DNA of 64,000 bases, taken from positions 30,606 to 94,605 of the forward strand of contig NZ_PYIX02000012.1 of assembly GCF_003024515.2 (NCBI RefSeq). Reading direction: 5' to 3'. Shown in pieces: positions 17,902 to 28,452 of the stretch (position 1 is its first letter; every line of letters begins with the position of its first letter). Origin of the DNA: Acinetobacter sichuanensis. GTDB lineage: Bacteria; Pseudomonadota; Gammaproteobacteria; Pseudomonadales; Moraxellaceae. Both the position numbers and the translations under genes were made by a program. Under the pieces are notes generated by a model. That model made no database searches. It saw only the letters and a list, made by a program, of their open reading frames with translations, and was not told where the DNA came from.

Positions 17902-18584
17902 TCTAAGATCCCCATATGACGTGCTGCATCTACAGCCATAATTCGTGTTGAAACAGCAAGTTTTCTATAAATATGTTTAATATGTGACTCAATGGTATAG
18001 CGTGAAAGTGATAATAAATCAGCGATTTCTTTATTGCTTAGACCTTGAGAAACTAAAATTAAAATTTCTTGTTCACGTTTTGATAATACTTCAGTTTTTT
18101 CTTTATTGCTTGGATGATTAGACTGTGTTGCTAAGGTATCAATTTGCAATTTTTTTAAAATTTTTTGGGCAATAAATGGGTCAATTGGGGCACCGCCACG
18201 TAACACACTACGAATAGATAACATGACTTCTAAATTATCCCGTTCTTTGAGGACATAACCTGTTGCCCCTGCACTAATGGCATTTAAAATGACATCTTCA
18301 GTACTCCATGCAGAAACCACCAAAACCAAAATACTCGGATCATATTTTTTTAGGGTTTTAATAAAGTCGATTCCATTTCCATCAGGCAAACCTAAATCTA
18401 CCAATGCAAAAGAAGCAGAATGCTTTTCTAAAAGTGAATTGGCTTGTGCTAAGTCTGTAGCAAATAATAAATTTTCTTTATGGTATCCCATATCTAGTAG
18501 GATTTCTTTCAAACGAATTTGTATGAGTGGTTCATCCTCCACAATAATTACAGGAACAGGTAAACTTAACTCATTATTAACCAT
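17898..18584 (-). CDS. NarL/LuxR-family response regulator
   Basis: A 228-residue two-domain regulator. The receiver domain (about 10-130) has acidic residues EDE at 16-18, phospho-acceptor Asp at about 63 (LVDLGLPDG) and Lys in YVLKERD. The C-terminal GerE/LuxR helix-turn-helix (about 160-228) carries LSKREQEILILVSQGLSNKE and YTIESHIKHIYRKL. It is the first gene of a three-gene unit with two kinases of the HisKA_3 class, the usual partners of NarL-type regulators. Target genes are not evident from the sequence. Confidence 0.88.
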   Translation of the reverse strand: MVNNELSLPVPVIIVEDEPLIQIRLKEILLDMGYHKENLLFATDLAQANSLLEKHSASFALVDLGLPDGNGIDFIKTLKKYDPSILVLVVSAWSTEDVILNAISAGATGYVLKERDNLEVMLSIRSVLRGGAPIDPFIAQKILKKLQIDTLATQSNHPSNKEKTEVLSKREQEILILVSQGLSNKEIADLLSLSRYTIESHIKHIYRKLAVSTRIMAVDAARHMGILD

Positions 18585-18754
18585 AAAATTTCTCTAATAA
18601 TTTGTTTTATATAATGTGCCTGTATTCTAGGCTTATAGATATCCCTGATATTAGGTATTTTTCTAAGTTTTTTATGTATTTTTGTATGAAATGCTTAAAA
18701 TAAAAGCAGTTGAAAAATACATTTGATCACTTTTGGTGCAAATTTTTTTTTGAA

Positions 18755-18781
18755 TAAAAAAAGAGCCTAGGATTAGACTCT
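18755..18781 (-). terminator. Terminator of the MFS-coq7 unit
   Basis: On the minus strand: stem AGAGTCTA / TAGGCTCT (one G-T wobble), loop ATCC, then seven T residues. It lies about 30 bases past the coq7 stop. Confidence 0.75.
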
Positions 18782-18807
18782 ATTTATAAGAAAATAAATC
18801 TTAAAAA

Positions 18808-19443
18808 TTAAATGAAGTAACTGGTTTTAGTCATTAACTTTGAAATAGCCGTCATCGTAATTTTGACAGGGATCGGGAGGTTGACACCACCTGCATCTAA
18901 AGCAGTATCACGATGATGCAGTTCATCTTCATTCATTTGCACCAAAATTTTACGCGAGCGTTCATCTTGAGGTGGCAATTGGCTGATATGATGTTGTAAA
19001 TGCAAACTCACTTGACGTTCAGTTTCAGCGACAAATCCTAAGCTATATTTGTCGCCTGCGATTCCTGCTAATGCACCCATACCAAAAGATAAACCATACC
19101 AAACAGGGTTCAGCAAACTTGTATGACTATCTAACTCTTTTAAACGGTCTTCACACCAAGCTAAATGGTCTTGTTCTTCAAGTGCCGCAGTTTGCATTTC
19201 ACGACGTACATTAGGAAGTTTTGCAGTCAATGCTTGCCCATGATAGAGCGCTTGAGCACACACTTCACCGCTATGATTAACACGCATTAAACCCGCAACA
19301 TGACGCGCTTCGCTCACTGCCAATTTAGTTTCGGTATTGACTGAAGGATTCTCACGTTGTGCAGAGGTTGTTCCTGGCACTAAGCTTCTTAGGGCTTGAT
19401 CAAAAGAATGAATAAATTTGTCGATACCCGTGTAATGACGCAT
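18808..19443 (-). CDS. coq7: Ubiquinone biosynthesis hydroxylase Coq7 (3-demethoxyubiquinol 3-hydroxylase)
   Basis: A 211-residue di-iron carboxylate protein that performs the last ring hydroxylation of ubiquinone synthesis, replacing UbiF in many Proteobacteria. The ligand motifs are visible: HSGEVCAQALYHGQ, LEEQDHLAWCEDRL, AETERQVSLHLQHH and NEDELHHRDTAL. The ATG at 19443 is fixed by a GGAGG six bases upstream, lying inside the end of the preceding MFS gene. That gene's stop is one base away, so the two are translationally coupled. Confidence 0.93.
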   Translation of the reverse strand: MRHYTGIDKFIHSFDQALRSLVPGTTSAQRENPSVNTETKLAVSEARHVAGLMRVNHSGEVCAQALYHGQALTAKLPNVRREMQTAALEEQDHLAWCEDRLKELDSHTSLLNPVWYGLSFGMGALAGIAGDKYSLGFVAETERQVSLHLQHHISQLPPQDERSRKILVQMNEDELHHRDTALDAGGVNLPIPVKITMTAISKLMTKTSYFI

Positions 19444-19444
19444 G

Positions 19445-20764
19445 TCAATCCTCCAAAGTAATTTGGGTTGTTGCAAGTAATGGTTTTAAGCGTATGAGTA
19501 ACCAAATACAAAATAAGCCACTTAAAATCGCAGTGATACTGAAGAGTATTTTAATATCAAGCTTGAGTACACTTAAAATAATTATAGAGAATATTGCAGA
19601 TGAAACCATGAAAATTGCATTAAAAATATTATTGGCTGCAACAACACGTGCACGATGGGATTTAGGTGCATATGCTTGCATCATGGCATATAAAGGCACA
19701 ATATAAAAACCACCACAAACCCCCAATAATGTCACAGCACACATCACATGATAATATGCCCAACCTGCTTGGAAGACTTGGGAAATTCCCATTAAATCAC
19801 CTGTATGTGTTGGAATAAAAGCTAAACTTGCTGCAAAATAAAATGCAAATAGAGTCAAACCGATTGCACCAATAGGCACCATTTTAATATTCACTTCACT
19901 GCCACCAAACTTACGGCACAACAATGAACCAACACCAATACCAACAGAAAAAAAAGTTAATAATAAGCTAGAAACATTTTCATTGGCATGTAAGTTCTGC
20001 AAAGTCACTTGTGGAATCTGAGTTAAATAGGTAGCACCATAAAACCAATACCAAGAATTTCCTAATAAAACTAAAAAAATTAAAGGTAAGCTTTTTGCAT
20101 ATTGAATGGTTTGAAAACTGGTGCGAAAAAAATTCCAATCAATTTTTAAGTCATTATTTAGAGTAGGTTGTTTTAATATAAAACGACTGGCAATAAAACC
20201 AAGTACAGCAATAATAATGACAGTTAAACTAATCCAAAGTAAATTGCCTGCCGAAACTGAGATAACAGCACCACCAATAATCGTTCCTAATAAAATAGCA
20301 ATTGAGGTACCTGATTGAAATAAAGCATTTCCTGACATTAATTCATTGGGTTTTAAAATTTCAGGCAAAATAGCGTATTTAATGGGACCAAAAAATGTAC
20401 TATGAGTACCCATTAAAAAGAGGGCAAATAATAAAACCCATAAATTGCCCATTAAAAAACCTGCGGTTGCCAGCAGCATAATGAAAATTTCAAGAATTTT
20501 AATCGCACGAACTAAAAAGGAACGCTCATATTTATCGGCAATTTGTCCTGCTGTCGCAGAAAAAATAAAATACGGTAAAATAAATAACAATGCCGCAAGA
20601 TTATTTAAAGTGCTGATGGAGGTGCCATTTAAATGAATCCAACCATAGGTAATGACAAGTAATAATGAGCCTTTGAAAACATTATCATTTAATGCACCAA
20701 AAAACTGGGTGAGGAACATGGGCAAAAAACGTCGAGTTCCTAAGATATGTTCATTTTTTTCCAT
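19445..20764 (-). CDS. MFS transporter, LplT-like (lysophospholipid transporter family)
   Basis: A 439-residue carrier with twelve predicted membrane helices. The N-terminal signature QFFGALNDNVFKGSLLL and GQIADKYERSFLVRAIK resemble LplT and the MFS half of fused LplT-Aas proteins, which flip lysophospholipids across the inner membrane for re-acylation. No acyltransferase domain follows, so only the carrier is encoded here. It is coupled to coq7 downstream, which need not mean a shared function. A more general MFS annotation is possible, since LplT assignment rests on motif similarity only. Confidence 0.75.
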   Translation of the reverse strand: MEKNEHILGTRRFLPMFLTQFFGALNDNVFKGSLLLVITYGWIHLNGTSISTLNNLAALLFILPYFIFSATAGQIADKYERSFLVRAIKILEIFIMLLATAGFLMGNLWVLLFALFLMGTHSTFFGPIKYAILPEILKPNELMSGNALFQSGTSIAILLGTIIGGAVISVSAGNLLWISLTVIIIAVLGFIASRFILKQPTLNNDLKIDWNFFRTSFQTIQYAKSLPLIFLVLLGNSWYWFYGATYLTQIPQVTLQNLHANENVSSLLLTFFSVGIGVGSLLCRKFGGSEVNIKMVPIGAIGLTLFAFYFAASLAFIPTHTGDLMGISQVFQAGWAYYHVMCAVTLLGVCGGFYIVPLYAMMQAYAPKSHRARVVAANNIFNAIFMVSSAIFSIIILSVLKLDIKILFSITAILSGLFCIWLLIRLKPLLATTQITLED

Positions 20765-20945
20765 TCAGTAAGCCATTCATTTAAGTTATATTAAGAAATG
20801 TGAGCATTTGGTAACTATATCGCAAAATCATGTATGATATTTTTAACGTCCAAGATAATGTGAAAAGCCAAGTGTTTTCAGTTGGTTTTGGGAACTTTCA
20901 TTACTCTTATTTTCCATTTATATATTATGGTGTTTAGAGCTTGCT

Positions 20946-23672
20946 ATGCTAGCAAAAATCAAATTTAAAAAATCTATGCTTGCACATTGTATGTATGGCA
21001 TTTTTAACACAAATGATCTAAATAAACTGTTGTGTGCGAGTATTTTTTTGAGTGTTTGTGCGGCACAAAGTTCCTATGCCTTAGAGACCGAAAATGTGGA
21101 GTCGCGCTCACAAACATTGGCTGGAAATACGCAAAAACAGCTTGAAAATGCAGCCGAACAGCAAGGTCTAGGCAAAGAAAAAATTGACCAAATTGATGAA
21201 CGAATCAAGGAAATCAATCAAGATAAAGTCGCTGTAGATAGTGTAGAAATGCTGCAACAGCAAGAGCAGAATCCTGCAACTTTAAACGACTTTAAGCCGA
21301 TCGAATTTGAACAATTAGAAGAACTACCTGAAAATAATGTTGATAGTGCTTTAGTGAATGAAATTTTTAAGGTTGCGGAAGAAGCCAAAGTTGAAGCACA
21401 AAACTTTCGAAATGGTGTGGCTCAAGCACCTGAAATTACGGTAAATGATGCAACACAACAAGAAATTTCTGAAATTACCACAGCACCTACAGATGTGAAG
21501 GACGTCAATGAGCTAATTCGCTCTATTCGTGCAGATAATAAAATTGTGGTTGAAGCCAACGAGTATGGTCGGACTTTGTCTGACATGAGCGTTGAAGATC
21601 AAGAGCCGAAAAAAGAAGCCAATATTTTTAAGCGTATTCTTTATAGTATTCGTCCAGCAAAATTTGATACTGCAAAAGTAGAGCGTATCAGTGCGGAGGT
21701 TGAAGGTGCGCCAACGATATTAGCCAATAATATCAAAGCAAAACTTTCGAGTTTTACAACGGAAGCATTTTCTGATTTTAATGCGGCAGTTCCTCAGCTT
21801 AGAACATTATCAAATCAAGCAGCACAAGCTGTTGGTTATTATAATGCGAAGTTTAAATTTCAAGAAATGAGTGAAAATAAAGTTAAAGTTATTGTAGAAG
21901 CCAATGATCCTGTTTTAATCGAAGAACAAAATATAGAATTCTCTGGTGCAGGGAAAAATTTAGCCCAATTACAAGTCATTCGAGTTTTACCTGAACAAGA
22001 TGTTGGCGATATTTTAAATCATGGTGCTTATGAAGCGACAAAAACACGTATTGTTGATGCTGCAACGAATAATGGTTTCTTTGACAGCTATTGGCGATTA
22101 CACGATGTAAAAGTTAAACAACCACAGAATAAAGCAGATATTAACTTACGTTATGAAACGGGAGAGCGATATAAACTCGGCGAAGTTGAGTTTAGAATGA
22201 GTGACCCAACGAAACCTCTCCCGATTGATTTGAAAGTGTTGCAGTCGATGGCGCCATGGAAAGCGGGCGCCGATTATACCGCTTGGCGTGTAAACTCATT
22301 AGCAAATAACCTAACCAATTCACGTTATTTTAATTACACTTTGGTTGATGCTGTTAAACCAGATCCTATTGAAAAACCTTTAGAGTTACCTCCTGATTTA
22401 CAAGCTTTAGTCGACCAAGAAAAAATTTCAGAGGCAGCATTTGCCGACCAAACTGAGAGTAAAAAAATACACCATTCAGCGACAGAAGTGACGCAAAATG
22501 TTGTGGATGAAAATCAGTTCGCAGGGGCAAATAGTGCTGAGATGAACCCTAATGCACGTATGATGCAAGAGCAACAAGAAGTAAAACAATCGGAAACTGA
22601 GCTATTACAAGAAAAGGCACGTGAGGAAAAAATCATTCCTGTTATTGTGACTCTAAATGCGGATCGTTTGAATAGTTTAGAAGCTGGTATTGGTTATGGA
22701 ACAGATACAGGGGTACGTTTACGTGGGCAGTATCGCCGTGCCATTGTTAATCATTTAGGTCATTCTTTTGATGCCAATATGGAGCTATCTCAGATACGCC
22801 AATCATTTGATGGTCGTTATAATATTCCTTATAAACATCCACTCAATGATTATATTAGTTTAGTGGGTGGATATGAGCGTGAAGAGCGAGACAGTATTGG
22901 TAATGACATGAGTCTTGTAATTGAGTCTGCTGTTGCAGGGGCAGACCGTATTATTAAAGGCTCACGTAAAGACTGGCAGCATGTATTTGGTGTGCGTTAT
23001 CGTTTAGATCGTGTGACTCAATCGGGTTTAGTTGATCTTGAAAATATTCCAGATGCCTTTTTGATTCCTGGTGCAAACCAAGAGCAAGAATCTTTATTAT
23101 TAGGTTATGAAACTTCAAAAACCACCAGTGATAATCGTTTAAACCCAACACAAGGTTTTAAACAATCTTATAAAGTCCAAGTGGGTAGTAGTAGTTTATT
23201 AACAGATACAGACATGGCAATTGTCAATGCGACATGGAAAGGCTTGTATTCATTAGGTGAAAATAACGATCATCAATTTGTTGCAGGTTTAGAAACGGGT
23301 TATATTTTTGCTAAAGATTTTGCCAAAGTACCTTATAACTTACGCTTCTTTGCAGGTGGTGATCAAAGTTTGCGTGGCTTTGATTATAAAAGCTTATCTC
23401 CAGAAGAATATGGCTATAAAGTAGGTGGTCAGGCACTGGCAATAGGCTCTTTAGAGTATAATTATCAGTTTAAAGAGGGTTGGCGTGCTGCGGTTTTTAG
23501 TGATGTTGGTAATGCTTTTAATGATAAATTTTCGAATGATCCTGAATATAGTGTTGGGGTTGGTATTCGTTGGAAATCACCGATTGGTCCAATACGTCTA
23601 GATGTTGCTTCTGGGATTTCTGATCCAGATAAGCCTATACGCTTACATTTCTTTATTGGTTCACAACTTTAA
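20946..23672 (+). CDS. tamA: Translocation and assembly module outer-membrane protein TamA
   Basis: A 908-residue Omp85-family protein. A signal segment (about 25-47, ending SSYA) is followed by a long polar, Gln/Glu-rich stretch (about 48-220), POTRA-type domains (about 240-470) and a C-terminal 16-strand barrel with the lid-lock motif LRGF (GGDQSLRGFDY). TamA pairs with TamB to insert a subset of outer-membrane proteins and to carry lipids between membranes. It is much longer than the roughly 580-residue E. coli TamA because of the N-terminal extension and an insertion near 470-570. tamB follows 23 bases downstream. Confidence 0.9.
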   Translation: MLAKIKFKKSMLAHCMYGIFNTNDLNKLLCASIFLSVCAAQSSYALETENVESRSQTLAGNTQKQLENAAEQQGLGKEKIDQIDERIKEINQDKVAVDSVEMLQQQEQNPATLNDFKPIEFEQLEELPENNVDSALVNEIFKVAEEAKVEAQNFRNGVAQAPEITVNDATQQEISEITTAPTDVKDVNELIRSIRADNKIVVEANEYGRTLSDMSVEDQEPKKEANIFKRILYSIRPAKFDTAKVERISAEVEGAPTILANNIKAKLSSFTTEAFSDFNAAVPQLRTLSNQAAQAVGYYNAKFKFQEMSENKVKVIVEANDPVLIEEQNIEFSGAGKNLAQLQVIRVLPEQDVGDILNHGAYEATKTRIVDAATNNGFFDSYWRLHDVKVKQPQNKADINLRYETGERYKLGEVEFRMSDPTKPLPIDLKVLQSMAPWKAGADYTAWRVNSLANNLTNSRYFNYTLVDAVKPDPIEKPLELPPDLQALVDQEKISEAAFADQTESKKIHHSATEVTQNVVDENQFAGANSAEMNPNARMMQEQQEVKQSETELLQEKAREEKIIPVIVTLNADRLNSLEAGIGYGTDTGVRLRGQYRRAIVNHLGHSFDANMELSQIRQSFDGRYNIPYKHPLNDYISLVGGYEREERDSIGNDMSLVIESAVAGADRIIKGSRKDWQHVFGVRYRLDRVTQSGLVDLENIPDAFLIPGANQEQESLLLGYETSKTTSDNRLNPTQGFKQSYKVQVGSSSLLTDTDMAIVNATWKGLYSLGENNDHQFVAGLETGYIFAKDFAKVPYNLRFFAGGDQSLRGFDYKSLSPEEYGYKVGGQALAIGSLEYNYQFKEGWRAAVFSDVGNAFNDKFSNDPEYSVGVGIRWKSPIGPIRLDVASGISDPDKPIRLHFFIGSQL

Positions 23673-23695
23673 TGACATAATAATTTAAATTTGGG

Positions 23696-26600
23696 ATGGT
23701 TATGGCTGAAGATAAGCAGCAAGATATTCAAAATAATGATCAACAGCCTCAGCAAAAAACTGGGCATGAACCTCCAAAGCGGCATATATTACGTAATATT
23801 CTGCTGTCTATCGGTTTGGTCATTGTTTTACTGATAGCTGCTTTAGTGGTGATGTTTTCGACAGATAAAGGCAGTAAGTTTTTATTAGATCGTGTCGCAG
23901 CAAGTCAAAAAATTATCCATTATGATTATGAAGGTGGAAATTTATTACAAGGCATTATTTTAAAAAATATTCTTGTGACACTCGCAGCAGTTGATGTAAA
24001 AATTGATCGTGCTGATATCTCTTTAGGCTGGCGTGCAATTTTAGATAAAGAAATTCATCTGGGGCATGCAGATGTTCGTAATCTTAGAGTCATTAGTAAA
24101 TCTCCGCCAAGTGATGAACCTTTTAAGTTTAATGAAATAAAACTGCCTTTTGTATTACGTTTAGACAAAGCAGATGTAGACCATTTACAAATACAGACTG
24201 CAACGAGCAAAATTGATTTTAATGATGTTCATTTAGAAGAAGCTTTGTGGTCTGGTACTGCGCTTAAGTTTAAAAATTCCCGTGTTGATATGGGATATTT
24301 GCTGGTAAAAAATGCAGAAGGTGCGATGGATTTTCAAGGGAAATATCCATTAAAAGCCAAAGCAGTGGTAAGTTTACCAGCCTTAAAAAGCTTAAATGTG
24401 CAAGATGTTTATATTCATGCTAGAGGCAGTTTAGATACCATTCAAGCAGGGGTTGCTACCCATACACCAGACTTGTTGACAGGTTGGGCGGTATTACACC
24501 CTATGCGCCCACATGTACCTATGCAAGGTGCATTAAATTTAAAAAATTACCATTTGCCTATTTTACCTGAACAAAAACTTTTAGCTAAACAGGGCATTGC
24601 AAAATTTAAAGGTGATATTCAAGGTTTAGATTTAGAGTTAGATACAAATCTAAGCGGTGCAAATATTCCACAAGGTCAATATAGTGCTTTGGCACATACT
24701 GATTTAATGACGCAATTAAATATTCAAAACTTTAATGGTCAGGTGATGGGTGGTGCAGTAAATGTCGCAGGTTTAGTGAGTTGGAAAGACCATGTTCAAT
24801 GGGATGTTAAAGGACGTTTAGATCGTATTAATCCTAAAGATAAGTTGATACCACAAGCGATTCAAGACTTTTTACCTCCAAGTTTAGATGCCAATATTGC
24901 TTCTAAAGGCGCATTACAAAAAGGAATGCATTTAACTGCAAATGTAGATTTTGATAAATATGAAGCATGGAATCTGAAGCTTGATCAAGCTGAGCAGAAA
25001 AAGAAAACACCTGAACCAATGCTGATGGACGTGCAGTGGAAAAATATTGATCGTGCAGTGCCTTATATTGGTTGGCTGAGCAGTGAAAGTGGGCAAGTTA
25101 AACTGGCACTGGTTGAAGGGCAACAAAACGTTCATGTGGCAACTGTAGTACGCCAACATGAAAAAGGATCGCTCCCTGCGGGTCAATATAATGCACAATT
25201 AGATTTAAAAGGTCATAATTTACATGTGCCTACATTTAGCTATATTGCTGCTAAAGGTCGTTTAACAGGACAAGCCATTGTAGAGTTACCAAGTGAAAAG
25301 CGCCAGTTAAAATGGAATGCTTCTTTAAATGCGACAGATTTTAATCCACAAGCTGTGCTTGCGACTGCACCTGTAAACTTGTTGAATGGTCAAATTAAAG
25401 CCAATGGTTATGCAAAACCAAATCAACAGATTATTCATTTAACAGGGATTGATTTGACAGGCAGAATGGCAGGTCAAGCCAAAGCCGAAACGATTCAACT
25501 CAAAGGGACAAGTACCGCTGCGATCATTTTAAAGGATGAAAAAGCAGGTGGTGGCTTTAAAGGTTTTGCAGTCAATTACGATGGAACTTTGAATGCTTCA
25601 CAATTTAAACAAGGCAGTGGTTTACTCAAAGTTCGTGTTTCAGGCACACCTGAACTGATCAAAATTGCTGACTTACAACATGATGGTATTGCTGGAAAAA
25701 TTTCTGCAAATGGTTTGCTTCATATCAGTAACGGTATCGGTTGGGATGTAAACGCTTCTTTAGTGCGCTTTAAACCACAATATTTTGTTTCTGCTGTACG
25801 TGGTGAAGTTTCAGGTAATGTGAAGACACAAGGCACTTGGTCTGATCGTTTGAAACGCATTAATATTCAAAATTTGAATTTGGCAGGTATTATTAATAAT
25901 AAACCTTTACGCGGCAAAGGAAACTTAGCTGTAGTCTTAAATTCAAATGAAAAAGGCTTTATGCCACAACAGTTTGAAGCAAATAACCTATTTTTATCTT
26001 ATGCACAGAACCAAGTTCAAGCGACAGGAAATGCACAAAATTTACGTTTAAAAGTGAATGCTCCTGCACTTTATGAGCTGTATCCTGGGTTACGAGGTAC
26101 AGCTTATGGCTATTTAAACTTACAAGCGCAACCACGTTTAAGTGCAACAGCAAACTTAAAAATTGATAATTTTGGTTTTAATAATAGCCTAAGTGTTGAA
26201 AAAATTAGTTTAATTGGTGAATTGCCAACATCTGAAAGTACACCATCTAAAATGGTGGCACGTATGGACAATTTACGTAGTGGTAACCGTCAAATTCAAT
26301 ATGCAGGAGTCACCTTAACAGGTACACGCAAAGCACATTTATTGCAGTTACAAGGCTGGAACTATTATTCAAAATTTTATGTGCAGTTAGCAGGTGGCTT
26401 TAATGCACAAAATGATTGGTTAGGACAAATTCAAAAAGGTGAATTTGACTCTGTGCGCGCACATCTTTTACAAGATCAAGCTGCACCTGTTATTTTTACT
26501 GCTGCAAAGTCTGAGGTCTATGTTGGACAGCATTGTTGGTCAAGTAAGCAAAGCAAACTATGTTTTGATCAGCCTGTACGTGTAAGCCCAACAAAAGGTA

Positions 26601-28240
26601 ATGTGTCATTTCTTACACAAAATTTAAATTTAACTGATTTTGCTGCTTTTATGCCAGAAGGTTTAGCATTAACAGGTGAATTAAATGGTTATGCTAAAGC
26701 GGCTTGGGCACAAGGAGCACGACCAAAAATTGATGCTAAATTAATTACACGCAAAGGTAATATTGGAATTTCAGCAGAAAACCCAGATGATCCTGCAACA
26801 TCCATGAACTATGATGAAGCAAGTGTCATTGTAAAAAGTGTTGCTCAAGGTGTATTAGCACGAGTAGATTTAAAAGCGCCTAATGTCGGTACGGGTTATG
26901 CAAGTGTAGTGATTGACCCATATTCAGAAGCGAAGGCAATGAAAGGTGAGGTTGCGTTTAATAAAGTGCAGCTAAAAATTCTTAAACCATTTATTGCAGA
27001 TGTACGCAAAATTGATGGTACTTTGTCTTTGGCTGGAAATATTGGCGGTACATTATCACAACCTACTTTTGATGGTGCATTACGTGTAGTCAATGGTGAG
27101 CTCAGCATGATTTCACTACCAATTAACCTTAAAAACATACAGCTTTATTCAAATATTCAACAAAACCAAGCCAGTATTGATGGCGCCTTTAATAGTGGTC
27201 GTGGTGTAGGGAAACTAACAGGAAATATTGATTGGAAAAATGAACCACGTATTCAGTTGGTGCTTAAAGGTGACAAATTATTAGTACGTCAAGCGCCATT
27301 AATTACTGCTGTAGTGGATACTGATATTAGCTTAGATGCTTTGCCATTAAGTAAACGTGTGACGGTCAAAGGTAAAGTTGATGTTCCAAATGCTTTAATT
27401 TCAATGCCAGAGTCAAGTGCCACAGTTGTCAACGTTTCTTCTGATGTACGTATCGTACATGAAGGCGATAACCAACTGGCAATTTTGAAGGCTGCAAAAC
27501 CTTGGGATATTCGTGCCGATATTGATGTAAGTTTGGGTAATAAAGTGATTTTCCAAGGCTTTAATAGTCGTATTCCATTGGTTGGGCGAGTGTATTTATC
27601 ACAACGTGGTCTAGAAACAGCAATGCGTGCTAATGGTGCGATTGGTGTGAGTCAAAAAGTAACGATAGAAGCTTATGGGCAAAGACTGGATTTAAATCGA
27701 GCGATTGCACGTTTTAATGGTGCTTTGGCAAACCCAACATTAGACGTAGATACCAATAAGATCATCTCAGGAAGTACAGTGGGTTTACGTGTTACAGGCA
27801 CGGCAAGCAGCCCAAATATCCAAGTTTATAATGATGCAGGATTGTCTGAACAAGAGGCAATGAATGCTCTAATTACAGGACGTATTAATGAAGGAAATAG
27901 TAGTTTGAGTAATGAGGCGGGCTTTAAGTCTGATATCAACAATACCATTGCAGCAGCAGGTATTAGTTTAGGCTTAGGCGGTACTCGCGCATTTACCAAT
28001 CAAATTGGTCAAACTTTTGGTTTAAGTGGTTTAGCTTTAGATGCTCAAGGCACAGGTGATGATACACAAGTGAGTTTAACGGGTTATATTACGCCAGACT
28101 TATATATTCGTTATGGTGTCGGGGTATTTACACCTGTCAATAAACTGACATTACGTTATCAAATGAATAAACGTTTGTATTTAGAAGCAAGTCAATCTTT
28201 AGAAAAAGCAATCGATTTGTTCTATCATTGGCGTTTCTAA
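23696..28240 (+). CDS. tamB: Translocation and assembly module inner-membrane protein TamB
   Basis: A 1514-residue AsmA-like protein that spans the periplasm as a hydrophobic beta-groove and works with TamA; the family is also implicated in phospholipid transport to the outer membrane. A short cytoplasmic N-terminus rich in Gln is followed by one membrane anchor (about 35-57, ILLSIGLVIVLLIAALVVMF), a long repeated beta-strand region, and the conserved TamB C-terminal domain (about 1160-1514). The C-terminus ends in Phe (YHWRF), as expected for a barrel-interacting segment. Either ATG at 23696 or 23702 could start it. A strong terminator follows. Confidence 0.93.
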   Translation: MVMAEDKQQDIQNNDQQPQQKTGHEPPKRHILRNILLSIGLVIVLLIAALVVMFSTDKGSKFLLDRVAASQKIIHYDYEGGNLLQGIILKNILVTLAAVDVKIDRADISLGWRAILDKEIHLGHADVRNLRVISKSPPSDEPFKFNEIKLPFVLRLDKADVDHLQIQTATSKIDFNDVHLEEALWSGTALKFKNSRVDMGYLLVKNAEGAMDFQGKYPLKAKAVVSLPALKSLNVQDVYIHARGSLDTIQAGVATHTPDLLTGWAVLHPMRPHVPMQGALNLKNYHLPILPEQKLLAKQGIAKFKGDIQGLDLELDTNLSGANIPQGQYSALAHTDLMTQLNIQNFNGQVMGGAVNVAGLVSWKDHVQWDVKGRLDRINPKDKLIPQAIQDFLPPSLDANIASKGALQKGMHLTANVDFDKYEAWNLKLDQAEQKKKTPEPMLMDVQWKNIDRAVPYIGWLSSESGQVKLALVEGQQNVHVATVVRQHEKGSLPAGQYNAQLDLKGHNLHVPTFSYIAAKGRLTGQAIVELPSEKRQLKWNASLNATDFNPQAVLATAPVNLLNGQIKANGYAKPNQQIIHLTGIDLTGRMAGQAKAETIQLKGTSTAAIILKDEKAGGGFKGFAVNYDGTLNASQFKQGSGLLKVRVSGTPELIKIADLQHDGIAGKISANGLLHISNGIGWDVNASLVRFKPQYFVSAVRGEVSGNVKTQGTWSDRLKRINIQNLNLAGIINNKPLRGKGNLAVVLNSNEKGFMPQQFEANNLFLSYAQNQVQATGNAQNLRLKVNAPALYELYPGLRGTAYGYLNLQAQPRLSATANLKIDNFGFNNSLSVEKISLIGELPTSESTPSKMVARMDNLRSGNRQIQYAGVTLTGTRKAHLLQLQGWNYYSKFYVQLAGGFNAQNDWLGQIQKGEFDSVRAHLLQDQAAPVIFTAAKSEVYVGQHCWSSKQSKLCFDQPVRVSPTKGNVSFLTQNLNLTDFAAFMPEGLALTGELNGYAKAAWAQGARPKIDAKLITRKGNIGISAENPDDPATSMNYDEASVIVKSVAQGVLARVDLKAPNVGTGYASVVIDPYSEAKAMKGEVAFNKVQLKILKPFIADVRKIDGTLSLAGNIGGTLSQPTFDGALRVVNGELSMISLPINLKNIQLYSNIQQNQASIDGAFNSGRGVGKLTGNIDWKNEPRIQLVLKGDKLLVRQAPLITAVVDTDISLDALPLSKRVTVKGKVDVPNALISMPESSATVVNVSSDVRIVHEGDNQLAILKAAKPWDIRADIDVSLGNKVIFQGFNSRIPLVGRVYLSQRGLETAMRANGAIGVSQKVTIEAYGQRLDLNRAIARFNGALANPTLDVDTNKIISGSTVGLRVTGTASSPNIQVYNDAGLSEQEAMNALITGRINEGNSSLSNEAGFKSDINNTIAAAGISLGLGGTRAFTNQIGQTFGLSGLALDAQGTGDDTQVSLTGYITPDLYIRYGVGVFTPVNKLTLRYQMNKRLYLEASQSLEKAIDLFYHWRF

Positions 28241-28256
28241 AAAATAATATGTGGGT

Positions 28257-28296
28257 AAAAAAGGCTTTATACAGCGCGTTATAAAGCCTTTTTTTT
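28257..28296 (+). terminator. Terminator of tamA-tamB
   Basis: Eleven-base stem AAGGCTTTATA / TATAAAGCCTT extended by flanking A and T runs, starting 17 bases after the tamB stop. Confidence 0.9.
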
Positions 28297-28452
28297 AGAA
28301 AAATATTGTTATACGAGGTGAAGCATACCTAGATTTTACTTTGCTAAAAACAGGCGAATTTAAAAAAATATTGACTCAATGCAATGAAAATAACAAGAAA
28401 AACTCCAAATTGAAGTGAATTTCAGTATGATAAGGCGCGATAGGAGATATTT

